From Acridotheres tristis (Eukaryota > Chordata > Aves > Passeriformes > Sturnidae), in contig CM072919.1 of NCBI GenBank assembly GCA_037013685.1, positions 34,977,320 to 35,041,319 of the forward strand: a stretch of 64,000 bases of DNA, read 5' to 3'. Below are positions 39,001 through 50,765 of this stretch, piece by piece (the first letter of the stretch is position 1; every line of letters starts with the position of its first letter). The notes beneath the pieces are model-generated. The model had not been told where the DNA came from. It saw nothing but the letters and a program-made list of their open reading frames with translations, and searched no databases. The position numbers were made by a program, and so were the translations under genes.

Positions 39001-39990
39001 ATCAAAGTCACCTTGGTTTTCTTATAAATAGTTGAAGTGTGACTTAACAATGGGAGCAGTCATAAGAAAAGACATTAAAAAACCGAAAGAAACATGGACA
39101 CCCTTGACAGTATGGGAATCTGGAGCTGCAAAGAAGGATGGCAGGCTGTGAGTGTGATGCTTCAGGATATGCCACATAGCCAAATACAGCAGGGCCTTGC
39201 TGACAGCTCCTTGCTGCCTGCAATACTTGAAGAACATTCTAAGGCAAGGGAGGAGATCTATCGTGGGAAGAAGGGGCTCTTGGAGAACAGAGAATTCTGG
39301 AACACTGACGTTCAAAAAGAATGAAGCCATTTCTGTGGGGGAGACTCTGAAAACAAGAAGAAATAAATAATCCCATCGTCAAGCCATGGCTCCCAGGAAG
39401 CAGTGCCTTCCTTCTGTAGGGAGAGAATCTGTAGCATTTCTTCAAAGACTACATTGCATATGAAGTTTAAAAAAAAAAAAAAACAACCACTAAGAAAAAA
39501 TAACATTAAATGGCCAAACAGTGCCATCTGGGGACTCATCTCATAAGAAGAGCATGAGCAAAAGACAGTAAAGTTAATGAAGGACCTGCTTTTTCACTCA
39601 GAATGAGCAGAACTTTATTCAGTGGGAAGTTTTGATTATTTGCAGAGGGTCAGTCTTGGGGTCAGGCACTGAGTGGCAAACAATTAACAGTCAGGACTGC
39701 TCCAGGAAAGGATCAACAACACATGTCTAAATTCAAGACCTGTGGTCAAGCAGCAGCTTTCTTATATGTTCTTGATACAAAGCATTTCTTAATTTGAAGC
39801 TTGTAGGAAACAGGAGACTATATGGAAATCAAGGAAAGGACAATATGATGTATGAGAAATGCTTTCAGAGCTTCTTGTTTTACTATGCTATACAATAGAA
39901 ATTTATTTCACAAAGCCTCCAGGGCATACTCATCCCCCATTTAAGAGTTCTTTCCATGTGAGTGCCTGAGACTTTGCATAAGGACTGCAG
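30011..39990. other. intergenic region, left part
   Basis: About 10 kb upstream of PIGG. I recognise no conserved protein, RNA gene or full transposon. Open frames of 60-130 codons on both strands (for example minus 31514-31747 and minus 38145-38402) resemble no family known to me. Base composition is mixed, with no CpG island. Confidence 0.6.
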
Positions 39991-39992
39991 TA

Positions 39993-40085
39993 AAATCACA
40001 AAATCATTTCATCAGAATGGTTTGGGTTGAAAGAGACAAGAAAGATCATCTAGCTCCAGCCCCCCTGCCATGGGATACAGCAAGC
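39993..40085 (-). mobile_element. CR1 LINE 3' tip, minus strand
   Basis: The plus strand reads AATCACAAAATCATTTCATC, AGAATGGTTTGGGTTGAAAG, then AAAGATCATCTAGCTCCAGC and CCCCTGCCATGGGATACAG. This is the reverse complement of the CR1 3' terminus. Only about 90 bases remain. Confidence 0.85.
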
Positions 40086-43000
40086 ACTACAACGTAGCTG
40101 TTTGTACAAGGAATGGGATATGCAGCTTTCCAGGCTGGTGCAGATGAAACAAATGGAAGCAGAGATCTCTTGTAAGGACATCTGTGTCATTTCAGAAGTG
40201 GCTTCAGAATGAGGGAAAGGAGGGTGCAAGAACAAGCACCTGGTGCTGCCTTCAGGCAGGCAGATTCAGTCTGGGCTCCTGCAGGAATGTAAGCTTGATG
40301 GCTGCCTAGAAAATGCAGGCTTTTCAGCAGAATATAGAAAACCCAGAGATGGACAAAATCTGCTGATTTGGGTGTTGTGCAAACAAAAACGAAGAGCAGC
40401 TGCTTTTAATCCCAAGCTGCATATACAAAAAGGGAAGTAGGAAAGTAGCAAAGGCAATAAATTTTTGCATTACTTTCAGAGCCTTAGATTTCTCTGAAGG
40501 ATTATGAGTATTATGTTAAGACCTTCAGTTTAAGCTGGATCAGAGAGGAAAGAGGAACCAGAGAATGTAGTCTTCAGTAAGAAGCTATGGAAGTAAGGCT
40601 TTTTTTTTTACATTTACCCTAAACTGCCTACAAACCAGGCTAGCTCTTGTAAAACCAAAGTAAAAAAAATAAAAACTGGGCTGCATCAGAAGTCTCTGCA
40701 ATGTTTGGTACCCATCTGTGGTATTTTAACAATTTCAAGATTTCGAAATGTTCATACGAAAGTATTTCCGTCTGTTATATTTATAGGGTTTAAATTGCAT
40801 GCTATTTATTCTATTTATTATTTATAATGCATTCATTTCAATTCACCTGCTGCAATACACAGTTCATTTTTAATACATAATTTCTATTTTCAGTTTCTTT
40901 GCAAAGTCTGCCTTCTCTTGAGCTAACCTCTGGAACTAAGTTCTTATCCAGAGACCAGCGCCTGGGAAATCTGCTAAAACAACAGCACATGATCTGCATC
41001 CTCATTAAACTGCCTGACATTTAGGGTCACCACCATGTTGATGTTAAGCCTCCTGAGACTGGAGTGAGGACGGCAGGCACCAGCTTCTCTCCTAACTATG
41101 CAAGGGAAGCAGAACAAGTCATCCCGCACTAGCGTGGAGTGACCCTCACTTCTCCACCTTCCTGCTCAGTCTGAACAAACATAAATGATGTTTCAACCAT
41201 CTCTCTGTTGTGGCTCCACTCACCATGATGCATGAAGATACCATGAACCTTACTGGGGAGAGATTTTTGTCAGAACAGGCATTGAACAACCTGTTCTTGA
41301 GGAAATGCATCATCACATGAACAAAAATCAAGGCATAGTAAATGAATTCCCTCCAGCGTGCAGCAGTTTCCAGGCAGGGTAGGTAGTTCCATGGCACACA
41401 AGTCATACCAGCACTCAGTAACTCCCCTCAGCCTTAGCCAGAGGCCCCATAGTTCCTTGGGGAAGTTTCTCTCAGCATCCTCTCTGAGGCACGGCTGTGG
41501 GTATGTTCACAGGGGCTCTCAAGCCCATGCTTGAGCCCTTTTGCACTCTCCACTGCTCTTCCTTCTTGCACCAGCTCCCTGCATAGCTTGACACCCCTCC
41601 CCTCCAGCACGGTGATGCTACATCCTCTGTTTTCACAAAGGAGTGTTGTTTAAAAAGTACATTACCATGGACAAAACAGATGCTATACGCCAGCTGGCAA
41701 AAGATGCTTTTTGCTGGTAGAACTTCTTTGCAGGTATACCAGGGGAGATAGACTAACGAGAAAGTTTTAGATTGTCCCCAAAACAGTGTCCAAAAAATCA
41801 CCTTCTGTTTTATTCAGTTCTTCAGAAACAAAAGAAATATATATTCAGCTCCTTTAGGAATTAAAATGTTGACCTTTCTGAATGCCAGAAAGCCTAGAAG
41901 TAGGGCAGAGAGAGAATGATTATCATATTGTTGAAAGAGAAGAACTTCCAAATCTACTAACTATTCAACCTGACACTACCTTGGAAAACAGAGGAAGACA
42001 GGATGCTGTTGTTAGAGCAGATCTGTTGGGGTTGGTTGCACATATAATCCAGGGTGGCAGAGGTTTCTCTGATGTTTTGGAGGGCATTTGACTCGTTTCA
42101 GGTGACACACACAAGTAAGTCACATCCTTACAACAGTTGTTTGCAAGATGCAGGAAGCAGCATTGACCCAAATTGGAGGGGAGCCCTCAGATAAATATTT
42201 CTGATAAAGGTGCTGTATTTTCTCCAGACACTGGATGTCCCTGTGATGGTGGGACAGTGGGAGGGGGGCACATACGCTGCTGCCAGAGGACTTTGTCTCA
42301 GGGAGTTGCCTCAGCTCCAGGCCAGACAGTGCAGAGCCTCTCACTTTGCCTAGCCCCTGCAAAGCCCCTCAAAAGGGCACATGCAGACCCCCCATAATTC
42401 ATACAGGTACACAGGCACCCCATGACAGCACACAGGCAGGTCACTTCCCCAGCCCACTGTGTAGGAGGGGGTGCAGTGGGCATGACTTGAGGACAACACC
42501 ACTTCTGCTAACTGCTTGGCAGCCTTCAGTCATTCAGTTAAAGCCAGTTTCCTTCCCAGGGCCTTTGGAAACAGGAAGGTTCAGTCTATATGTGGGTTTC
42601 AAGTGGTACAAGAGCATGCCTTTTAACTATGTGGGTGACGTCACCAAAGAGGATCCGCCAACACTTTGGGAGCAGCTAACAACCCCAGCTGCAATGTTCT
42701 GCAGAACCCAGGACACATCAGAGTGCTGCAGCTGAGATGGGGAGATGAGGACCCATGATATTTTCATTTTGACAATATCTGACACACTGCAAGTGTCCTC
42801 CAGGAGTGAGCTAGAGCCATTATTGGGAGCCATTTCAACTGCAGTGACAAGGTAGGCATTTCCTTTCACAGACCAAGAGCTAGTAATCATTTATTTATCA
42901 ATGGCTTGTGTTTGTTCAACACTGTATTGCCACTCAACATTAACAAAAGTGACTTCGCCTTGTGTTTTGGTTTGGTTTTTGTAAAGTTTCTTTTTGCCTT

Positions 43001-46000
43001 TACTGACACATGTCCCATGTGAGAAGGTATGTCCTAAACTGGCAGTGACAACAAAAAAGATCATCTATATTTGCTGCAAGATTTTACCATTGTACAATTC
43101 ATGATGAACTAAAATGGTTTTAGAAATTAAGAGCTGCTAAAGAATTTTTGTTTCTGCATCAAAAAAAAAAAACCAAAAAAACAGAACCTGTGTGTACACC
43201 CAGTGAGGCAATCTGGTTCCTTTATCAGCATTTGGAAGAAAGTGGAGTGCCCAAATACATTCTTACCTGCTTCTGGACTTCCAGGAAGCAGAGTGCAGTG
43301 TTTTCAGCACAGGAAAAGCAGCTTCCTAGGATTTCTTTGCACACAACTCCCTGTTCAAGCTGCAGTCCTGCTAATTTGACAGCAAGTGGGTGTTCACAAC
43401 AGGGAGCTGCTCAAAGGGGCAGAGCTAAGGCTGAATAAATATTCAGACTCCCCTGTGCCTGGTTTAACAACTGACTCTTGCTTTGAAAAGAGTTCTCTGA
43501 AATACCAGATCCCCTAGAGGAGTCCCTCCAGGTAACAGCTGCTGAATGCCAGGGTTCAAAATGCCTGAACTCCTGGTGTCCAGATTCATTGTCAAGCAGC
43601 TTCTCTCTTTTTGAAAGTTCCTTTGATTAGGCTTCAGTGACTCTTGCAGTATTTCATATGCTAAGTGCTCAAACACCAACATAAAGCAGATCTGAGAACA
43701 GCTTTTGCACTCCTGGGAGAGTTTCTGTGAATCTGCTGAGCAACCATTGTGTCTCATAGCACTAAAGTTTGTCTTTATCTCATCTTCCCACTGCCCTCCA
43801 TTGCCAAGGGAAAATGAACAAAACCAAGGAAAGCTTATCATGCAGTCACAAGGGAGAGGCTGTCCAGATCATCAGTAAGGTTGCATTTGGGTTGCCAAAG
43901 CTGAGGGAATGATGTTCCCACATCCCAGGGTGCATGCAAAAAGCAGTCTGCATTTGGGAGTTGTGGTTCACGCACTTCTGTGCATTGTAACAGAGCTGCT
44001 TAAGGAAGGATTGGTGGTTACTTGGGAAGTCTGCTTCCGAAATGAATATCCATCATTTCTGAGGTCCAGTGGTAGCAACGGCTGAGGGTAACCATCTGCC
44101 AAGGCATACTTCAAGGCAGGTTTATGTCTCTGTGCAGTTATAGTGCCTGAGGATGCCCAGGGAGCCTTTGCACCTCTCTCCCTCTCTCCCAGCTGCATTT
44201 TGCTCATCCGCTCTGTGCCCAGGGAGAGAGTGGGGCGGGTACTGCCTCCTACACCAAGATCAGGCCAGGAAATGGTGTGATTTTTGTTTCTGCACAACTA
44301 ACTCCTACCCAGAAACCTACTGAAAAGTGTGGGAATCCTTAAAATTTGAGGGTTTTGAGAAAGCTCTAAAGCAGGCCTCAGAAACAGCAGAACTGCAATT
44401 AGAGCTAAGCAATAGCCATAAGATTTGTCAGCAGAAAAATTATATGAGATGTAGAAAGCAAGGGCAAATAGAACAATGGTTTGTGTATTAAAGCTTGGCT
44501 AGAAAAACTCCCTAAGCTGCAGAAAAGTATATCTAGCAAGATATTAGGAAGGTCTAAGCTTAATAATGGAGCTCTGTGCATTGTATTTTAAGGCTTACAA
44601 GTGGGTATTGTATTCGAAATAAGCAAGCATTGTTTTAACCAAAGGTACGTGTACTTAAAGTGGTTGGATAGAACTACTGTCAATCTGTTTTTGCTTTTGT
44701 GATTGGTCAAAAAACTTTCAAAGTGCATTGTAACATCACATTCTGCGGCTGCTGCTGAGGACGTGAGCTGCTGGCATCTTCCCACTGTCCCAACCTTGAA
44801 ACGAGACTGATGCTGGAAAATAAAGCAGTTCAAGACATGTTCCACAGCAGTCCCGTCCCATTCATGATTCTGTTCATAAGCCCGTGGCCAGCATTAAAAA
44901 GTGAGGGAAAAAACAAATCCTCTTTATTCCCATCAGCAGAAAGGAGGTTTTGTAAGCTACTGAGTAACAGGTGTGAGGGTATGGTGAGGAGTTACTACCT
45001 GCATAAGATTATTATTTTAACAGCTGTGGGCTTGTAGCATTGCTTGAAAAAGCTGAACATGCGTATGCGCTCTGCCCACTGGGGCTCTCAATGCTTAATC
45101 CACAATACAGGGATCCAGAGCACAGCTAAAGATTTGACTAATTACTCTAGGCTTTTGTTATATGAAGAATAGAAACTATAAGACAATTCACCTAGCTCTA
45201 GACAATTTGAGACCTGCAAATAGGCGTCCACAGCAATAATCAGAACACCAATTGTGCTCAGTGGGGGCTCACAGGAAAGTGGTCAAGCTGAGGGGGAGCA
45301 AGCCCCCAGAGAAATGTTTGTTGGTACTGCTGTCCAGCTCTCCATTGCCCTCCTTTTGGAAATTCCTTCCCAAGAAGAGCCTGGTTGTGTTTGATGGATA
45401 GAGCATCTTCTCATGCCTCAAGCACAATCTCAGACACTGTGTTTGTGCAGATCCTCTGCCATTCTGCAGCAGCGTTTCAGGCATGTGATGCCCTGAGTTA
45501 GTCACAGGAAGCAGTCTCTTGTTTGGCTGTAAAGCACACCCAGATCCCTGGGACTAACACTTTCGTCATGCAAGGAGGAGAAAGAAGCATTGGATCTCAT
45601 TGGAGGTTCTTGCTCTGCCAGCCTGAGGAAAAACTGTAGCAGAAACTAGTTCATAACAGTGGAGGGGGTGGGTTAGGTGCACCCGAGAGGAACACTGCTC
45701 TGCAATGTTTATTAGCATAATACTGAAAAATCATACCCTGCCTTCCTTTCCAGCTGAGCTGGACTTAGATACAGCTCGTGGAGGAGGGGTACACAGCTCC
45801 CATGGACCCCTCTGAAGAGACAAAGGCCCTACCCCACGTCATCCAAGGCCCATCAGCTCCTTCTATGTGTGTGGTGGGGCTGTAAGAGCCACAGCTCCAA
45901 TGCAGAGGCTAACAGTGGAGCACTTTGAAGATTAGGCCAAGTGGGAGAGGCCCCTTTTCCTCACTCTGAGAGCATTTAGAAGAAGAGAATCAGCTCCCAG

Positions 46001-47300
46001 ACATGTAAGGTTTCCTTTAGAAGACTTTCACGGTGATGAAGTTGGTTGCCTCACTTTCCCAGCCACCCCCCTGTTGTGTCATTTTTGTATGTCCTGTCTG
46101 TCTGAGAGGGGATTGAGCTGTGAAAGGAAGGACAAGGACAGCAAGGCAGAGGCTCAAGTAACAGGATACTGAGCTATGCAGTCAGGGCTGTCCAAGGACA
46201 GCCTCCACACAGCTGTGCTCCTGAGCACCACAGCTGAAAAATGAAGCAAACCTAAGCAGAAAAATAAACCAAACCTTCTTTCTCATACCACATGTGACTG
46301 ACTGCAGCCAAGAGGGTGAAGTGGAGTGCAGAGAGCAAGGGAGCACTCAGGACAGACAAATCAAGCATCCCCAGACCCATTCCAGACCTGATAGCCTCAA
46401 TATCTTCCCAATACCAACTAGTCTCCTAGTGTTATAGCCTTAAATTTCCATTTTCTTGTGTGGGCACATCTAACATGAGTACACACATGCTTTACACCTC
46501 CTCACAAACACATAATCCCTTGGCAGCTTCAAATGCATCTGCATCAAAGAAAGGGGACCTTTACAGTGTGAGACACTCTTCTGAAATCTCTGCTTGGGTT
46601 GACCATGTCAAATGTTGCAACCATATAAAACCATTTCTCTCAGGTTTCTCTTCAAACTGAGACTCTAAAAACAGCTTTGAAGAAAAACAGCCACTGCTAT
46701 CAAACTCATCAGGAAAGCTGAAGTATAGAGAGGAGAGATTTGCTTGCATTAACCAGGAACAGAAAGAGCAGATGACCAAAAGGAGACCCAGAGTCAAAAC
46801 GAGTGGAAGAGAGAGGAGAACGATTATAAAGTCTTGGATCAAAATACAAGCTGAAGTGTTAGTGGCGGCAAGCACCTCTTTTAGTCAGTATGAAATATTC
46901 CTATTTTCATACACAGTTACCCTCACTAGAGCAGTGAGAGCTGCCTCAAGTCTCCTTCATGTAAACATTGCTTGTGGAAAATTTCCTCTTGCTTCTTTGT
47001 TACAGTTTCTCCCACAACATATCTCTCTGAATAGGTGATCATTTCAGTCAGAGTGTGAGGAAACATCTGGGCCCATCTGGCTCAATTTAAGTGCCTTGTT
47101 CTAAAAGCATAACCCATCATTTTCTGCTCATCTTGTTGTATTTTCACTTTCGTCTGGAATTAGGACAAGCGCGGAAACACTAATTATTTTGTGAATCATC
47201 TAAAATCAGACTTGATACATCTTTTTTCGTTGTTGCTGTTATGCACAGCCCTTACTTTCGGTTCTTTTGTCCACCGATACCAGCGTAAGGCTGTCTAGCT
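40086..47300. other. intergenic region, middle part
   Basis: I recognise no gene here. The minus-strand frame at 46561-46875 has a hydrophobic N-terminal half and the plus-strand frame at 41882-42091 is polar, but neither matches a family and neither has clear splice or context support. Confidence 0.55.
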
Positions 47301-47329
47301 TATCTCATTTCACAGGCACTAAATAAAGC

Positions 47330-47790
47330 CTTCCTCGCAGTGAAGCTGGCCACGCGTGTGGCGACGTGCTCGGCATTCCCGAGAAGAGCGCTGTGCAGTC
47401 TGCCTGGCCGGCACACTGAGCCTGTGCCCTCGGCAGGAGGCAGGAATGCTGTGCCAGGGCAGGAGGGGACGCTGTCACCGATCCCTCGGGCTCGGCATCG
47501 TTCGCAGCTCGGCCAGCCTTCCACCCCGGCCCGCAGCAGGGTGGCAAAGGACACCCAGAGCCCGGGCTGCGGCCAAAGCTCGCCCAGCGCTCCCTGCTGG
47601 GCACCAGCCCGGCCGTGCCAAGCCCGGCTGCCCGCAGCTCCTCCGCGGAGAGAGAAGCTCTGGAAGGCGCCGTGCCCGCAGCTCTGCACGGCTGTCACGG
47701 GCAGGGCAGCAGGAGGGAAGCTGTGGGAAGTGCCTTCCCTCTGTAGTACCAAGGAAAAGCCAGGCTGAGATCAGGGCTTCTTGTGCTGGC
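47330..47790. promoter_or_regulatory. orphan CpG island
   Basis: By eye, about 33 CpG dinucleotides fall in 47341-47700, with GC well above 60%, inside a region otherwise poor in CpG. Long frames are open on both strands (plus 47340-47768 and 47356-47796; minus 47300-47752 and 47475-47921), but this is expected when stop codons are rare in GC-rich DNA, and none resembles a protein family. It could be the promoter of an unrecognised or noncoding transcript. Confidence 0.6.
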
Positions 47791-50460
47791 GTCTGACACA
47801 GAGGTCGAGTGTTGCAGAAGGCGTGAGAATTACAACTTTGGACCGTAAGGAAAACGTCGAGTCCCTTGACTTTCAGCTGCTGTGACAGGAAGAAGAGCAG
47901 GGGCAGGCTTTTCCAAGACATTTGGGATAGGATTTACAGGACATGCAACAGTACGCCCTGAGCAGGAGAGCACAGAGGGCTGGTTGAAGGCACCTAATTC
48001 CTTTCATTATTGTCCCATTGTCCAAAAGGGTTCGTTACCATGACACCAGTCCCTGGAGAAGGGCAGATTCCTTCTGTGATGCTGAGCTATTAGACCTGTA
48101 TTTTCATGATCCGATGCTTCAGGCTCACAACATCACAGACAGCGTCTCAAGCTTTCCAGAAACCCCGGGATATGGTAGTCCTGGAGCCAAAGGAATGACT
48201 ATTCAAAGACTCTTTTCCAAGGGTCCAGACCACACAGGTGGATCTATTTCAGGGTGCCTGAGGAAGCAGTGTGCAGATTTCCAGCGATCGGGTGCCTCAC
48301 TTCCAAAATGTTTTCTCTGAAGTCAGAGGTCCAGGACCGCAGCAGGCACCCAGAACCCCGGCGCTGTCCTGCTTCCTGCAGCAGCCTCTGTGAGCCCCAG
48401 AGCAAGCTCCTGGAAACAGATCCCCTGCAGCAATGCAGAGCCAGCTGCCTTGTCACCTCCTGGTGTTGGGTCTGCAGTAGCAGGAGCAGAACCACTTCTT
48501 CCTAGCGAGGTGTTTCTGCCAGATGTCAATCCCTGGTCAGTGTAGCTGCATACTGTTCATGCAGAGCCTTGGGGTTCCACTGGCCAGCAGTGGGTCCCAC
48601 TGCACAGGATGCTCCTGGTCCTGGTGACTATGCAAACTATGATATTACAAGTAGAGAGGTGGGAAATGGCTTGTAGCCATCTCATCCTCCATGTCCCCAG
48701 GGCCGAAATGTCCATATTAAAAGCAAGAAAGATTCTAACTGCATGTGTTATTTGCTAGAGATCTATTACAGATCAGTGTAAACAGCTGATCTCCTAGTAA
48801 ATTCACTTCTTTATTATACAATTTATTAGAGGATTATTCAGAAAGCTCAGCTGGTCCTTACTACCACATCAATATTTATTCTGGCCTTCAGCAAGAAGCA
48901 GAAATGTAAAGCATAATTTTCTTACTAAACTCTCCTGCTGGGAAGGCTACACCTTGCTAATGCCACAGAAATCCTCTCTGTCCTCCATGAAGGCTTGTGG
49001 CCTCATGCAGACCCAGTCCTGGGCCTGGCTTAGGAGCACAGGGCAGGTGGCACAGGCAGCCCGTGTGTCACCAAACAGACACATCTGCTCAAGCCACGGA
49101 TGCCACAGCAGAGGCTAGTCACAGCTGTGGAAACCTGAGTTGAAGCTAAAAACATAAGTGGAGGCACAACTGCACCAGGAGAACACGTTCAGAATTCAAA
49201 AAATACCATCGTGAGAAGAATAGATAAATCACCACTATTTCAGATGACTCTGACACTGGAGTTGCAGAGCTAGATAAGCAGATAATTCTGCAAAAGCCAC
49301 ATATCTGAAAACAAGGCTCTGCCTCAGCACACATTTGCCTAGGCTGCTTTCTTGTTCATGCTCACTGTTCCAGCATCAATAACTGGGTGTGTAAAACAAG
49401 GGCAAACATTACTTCAGACACAGTCAAACATGAGAAGATATGAAATACATAGGCCTGTAGGGCCTGTACTAAAGACACAAAAATCTAAAAACCTTGGATT
49501 TTTTAAAAGTTGCCTAAGCTATCAGAAGTACTGACCTCCCATCACAAAGTCCACGGTACCATAGGTTGTTTTAAGGATTTAATTCCTTCTAACTCCTGGA
49601 AATTCCTTGCAGAGTAAAGTTTGCTCTCCACAAACATATCACTGAAAACAGAATTTATGACATTTCATGGCTTTCATATCAAAGAGGTCTTGGATTTGCC
49701 TTTCTCATCTAGAAATTGTAACCTTGTACCTCACCCATACTAACAACAGACCTTGAGCTACAAAACTTTGCTTTACTAGACCTAAAGTCGTCAGGCCTTA
49801 AATCTATCTTTGCTTGATTTTGGCCAGCTATGCAAAACCTGTTAAGATGCATCACTTGCAATTTACCTTAGACACTTACTGCCTAGCTTGTCTTAGCTGC
49901 AACAGAAAAATTGTCTGATGGTCAGTGCCTGTTCTTGTCCTGTGGCTTTGAGGGTTGGGTTTTTTTTGTTTTTGTTTTTTTTTTTTTTTTTGAGATATTG
50001 CCTCAAATGTCTTGTAGTGTAAGTTTTGTTCAGCTTGTGCGAATTGTGTTGTTCTTCCTTCCTAAGAAATTGTGTTGTATAAAAAGAAAGAGCAAGCCTG
50101 AATAATCATGGTATGATTAACCCTCTGGACTCACAGGAGACAAGAAAGTATAACCTACCAGTATGTGCAAGGTTGATACATACAAAGAACTCCCTAGATG
50201 TACCACAGAGCAAGAAGAAAAATAGTAACCATTATGCACAAAGCATTTTCCAGGAAAATGCCATGAAATGCTGATGGACCATGTACAGGAAGGGATAAAG
50301 CAAGATATTGATGAAGTGACCGGTGCTATAAGCAAAGCATTGCACATTTTAGGACAAACGTTTTGCTCTTTGCCTTTCCTTACCTTGGAGAAGCCAGGTC
50401 AGGAGCAGTGCTGTGCCCAAAATGAAGCCAGGACATGTCCAGGTTCTTGAGCTCCAAGAA
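47791..50460. other. intergenic region beside the orphan CpG island
   Basis: No gene recognised. It contains a poly-T tract at 49960-49991. The plus-strand frame at 48018-48320 is polar but unplaced. Confidence 0.55.
49960..49991 (+). repeat. poly-T tract
   Basis: About 32 bases of T interrupted twice by G. It could be the A-tail of a degraded minus-strand retrocopy, but no parent sequence is recognisable beside it. Confidence 0.9.
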
Positions 50461-50461
50461 A

Positions 50462-50765
50462 ACTCCTGCCCCTTGTCCTGTCACTATATGCCCTTTTCAA
50501 AAGCCTCTCCCCTTCCCTTTTACAAGCCCTCTTTAGGTGCTGGAAGGCCACAATGAGGTCATCTTAGAGCCTTCTCTCTCCATGCTGAACAATCCAGCTC
50601 TTCAAAGGAGAGCTGCCTCAGCTCTCTGATCATCTCTGTGGCTTCCTTGGAACTCACTCCCCCAGGTCCATATTCTTATGCTGAGGGCTACAGAGAAGGA
50701 CTCAGTACTAGAGGTGGCATCTCACGAGAGTAATTTAGAGAGGGAAAACTCACGAGACTCAAGCC
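50462..50765 (-). mobile_element. CR1 LINE fragment, minus strand
   Basis: The plus strand reads as antisense CR1 3' region: CTGCCCCTTGTCCTGTCACT, CTTTAGGTGCTGGAAGGCC, CATGCTGAACAATCCAGCTC, GCCTCAGCTCTCTGATCATC and GGTGGCATCTCACGAGAG. The copy is truncated at both ends and degraded. Confidence 0.88.

Noticed and set aside
47300..47921. Four overlapping frames of 142-150 codons on both strands
   Set aside because: Both strands being open together in a CpG-rich stretch points to low stop-codon frequency. No frame resembles a protein, and none has convincing splice context.
48018..48320. Plus-strand 100-codon frame just past the orphan CpG island
   Set aside because: Tempting as a first or second exon, but it resembles no family, and no donor joining it to the island was evident.
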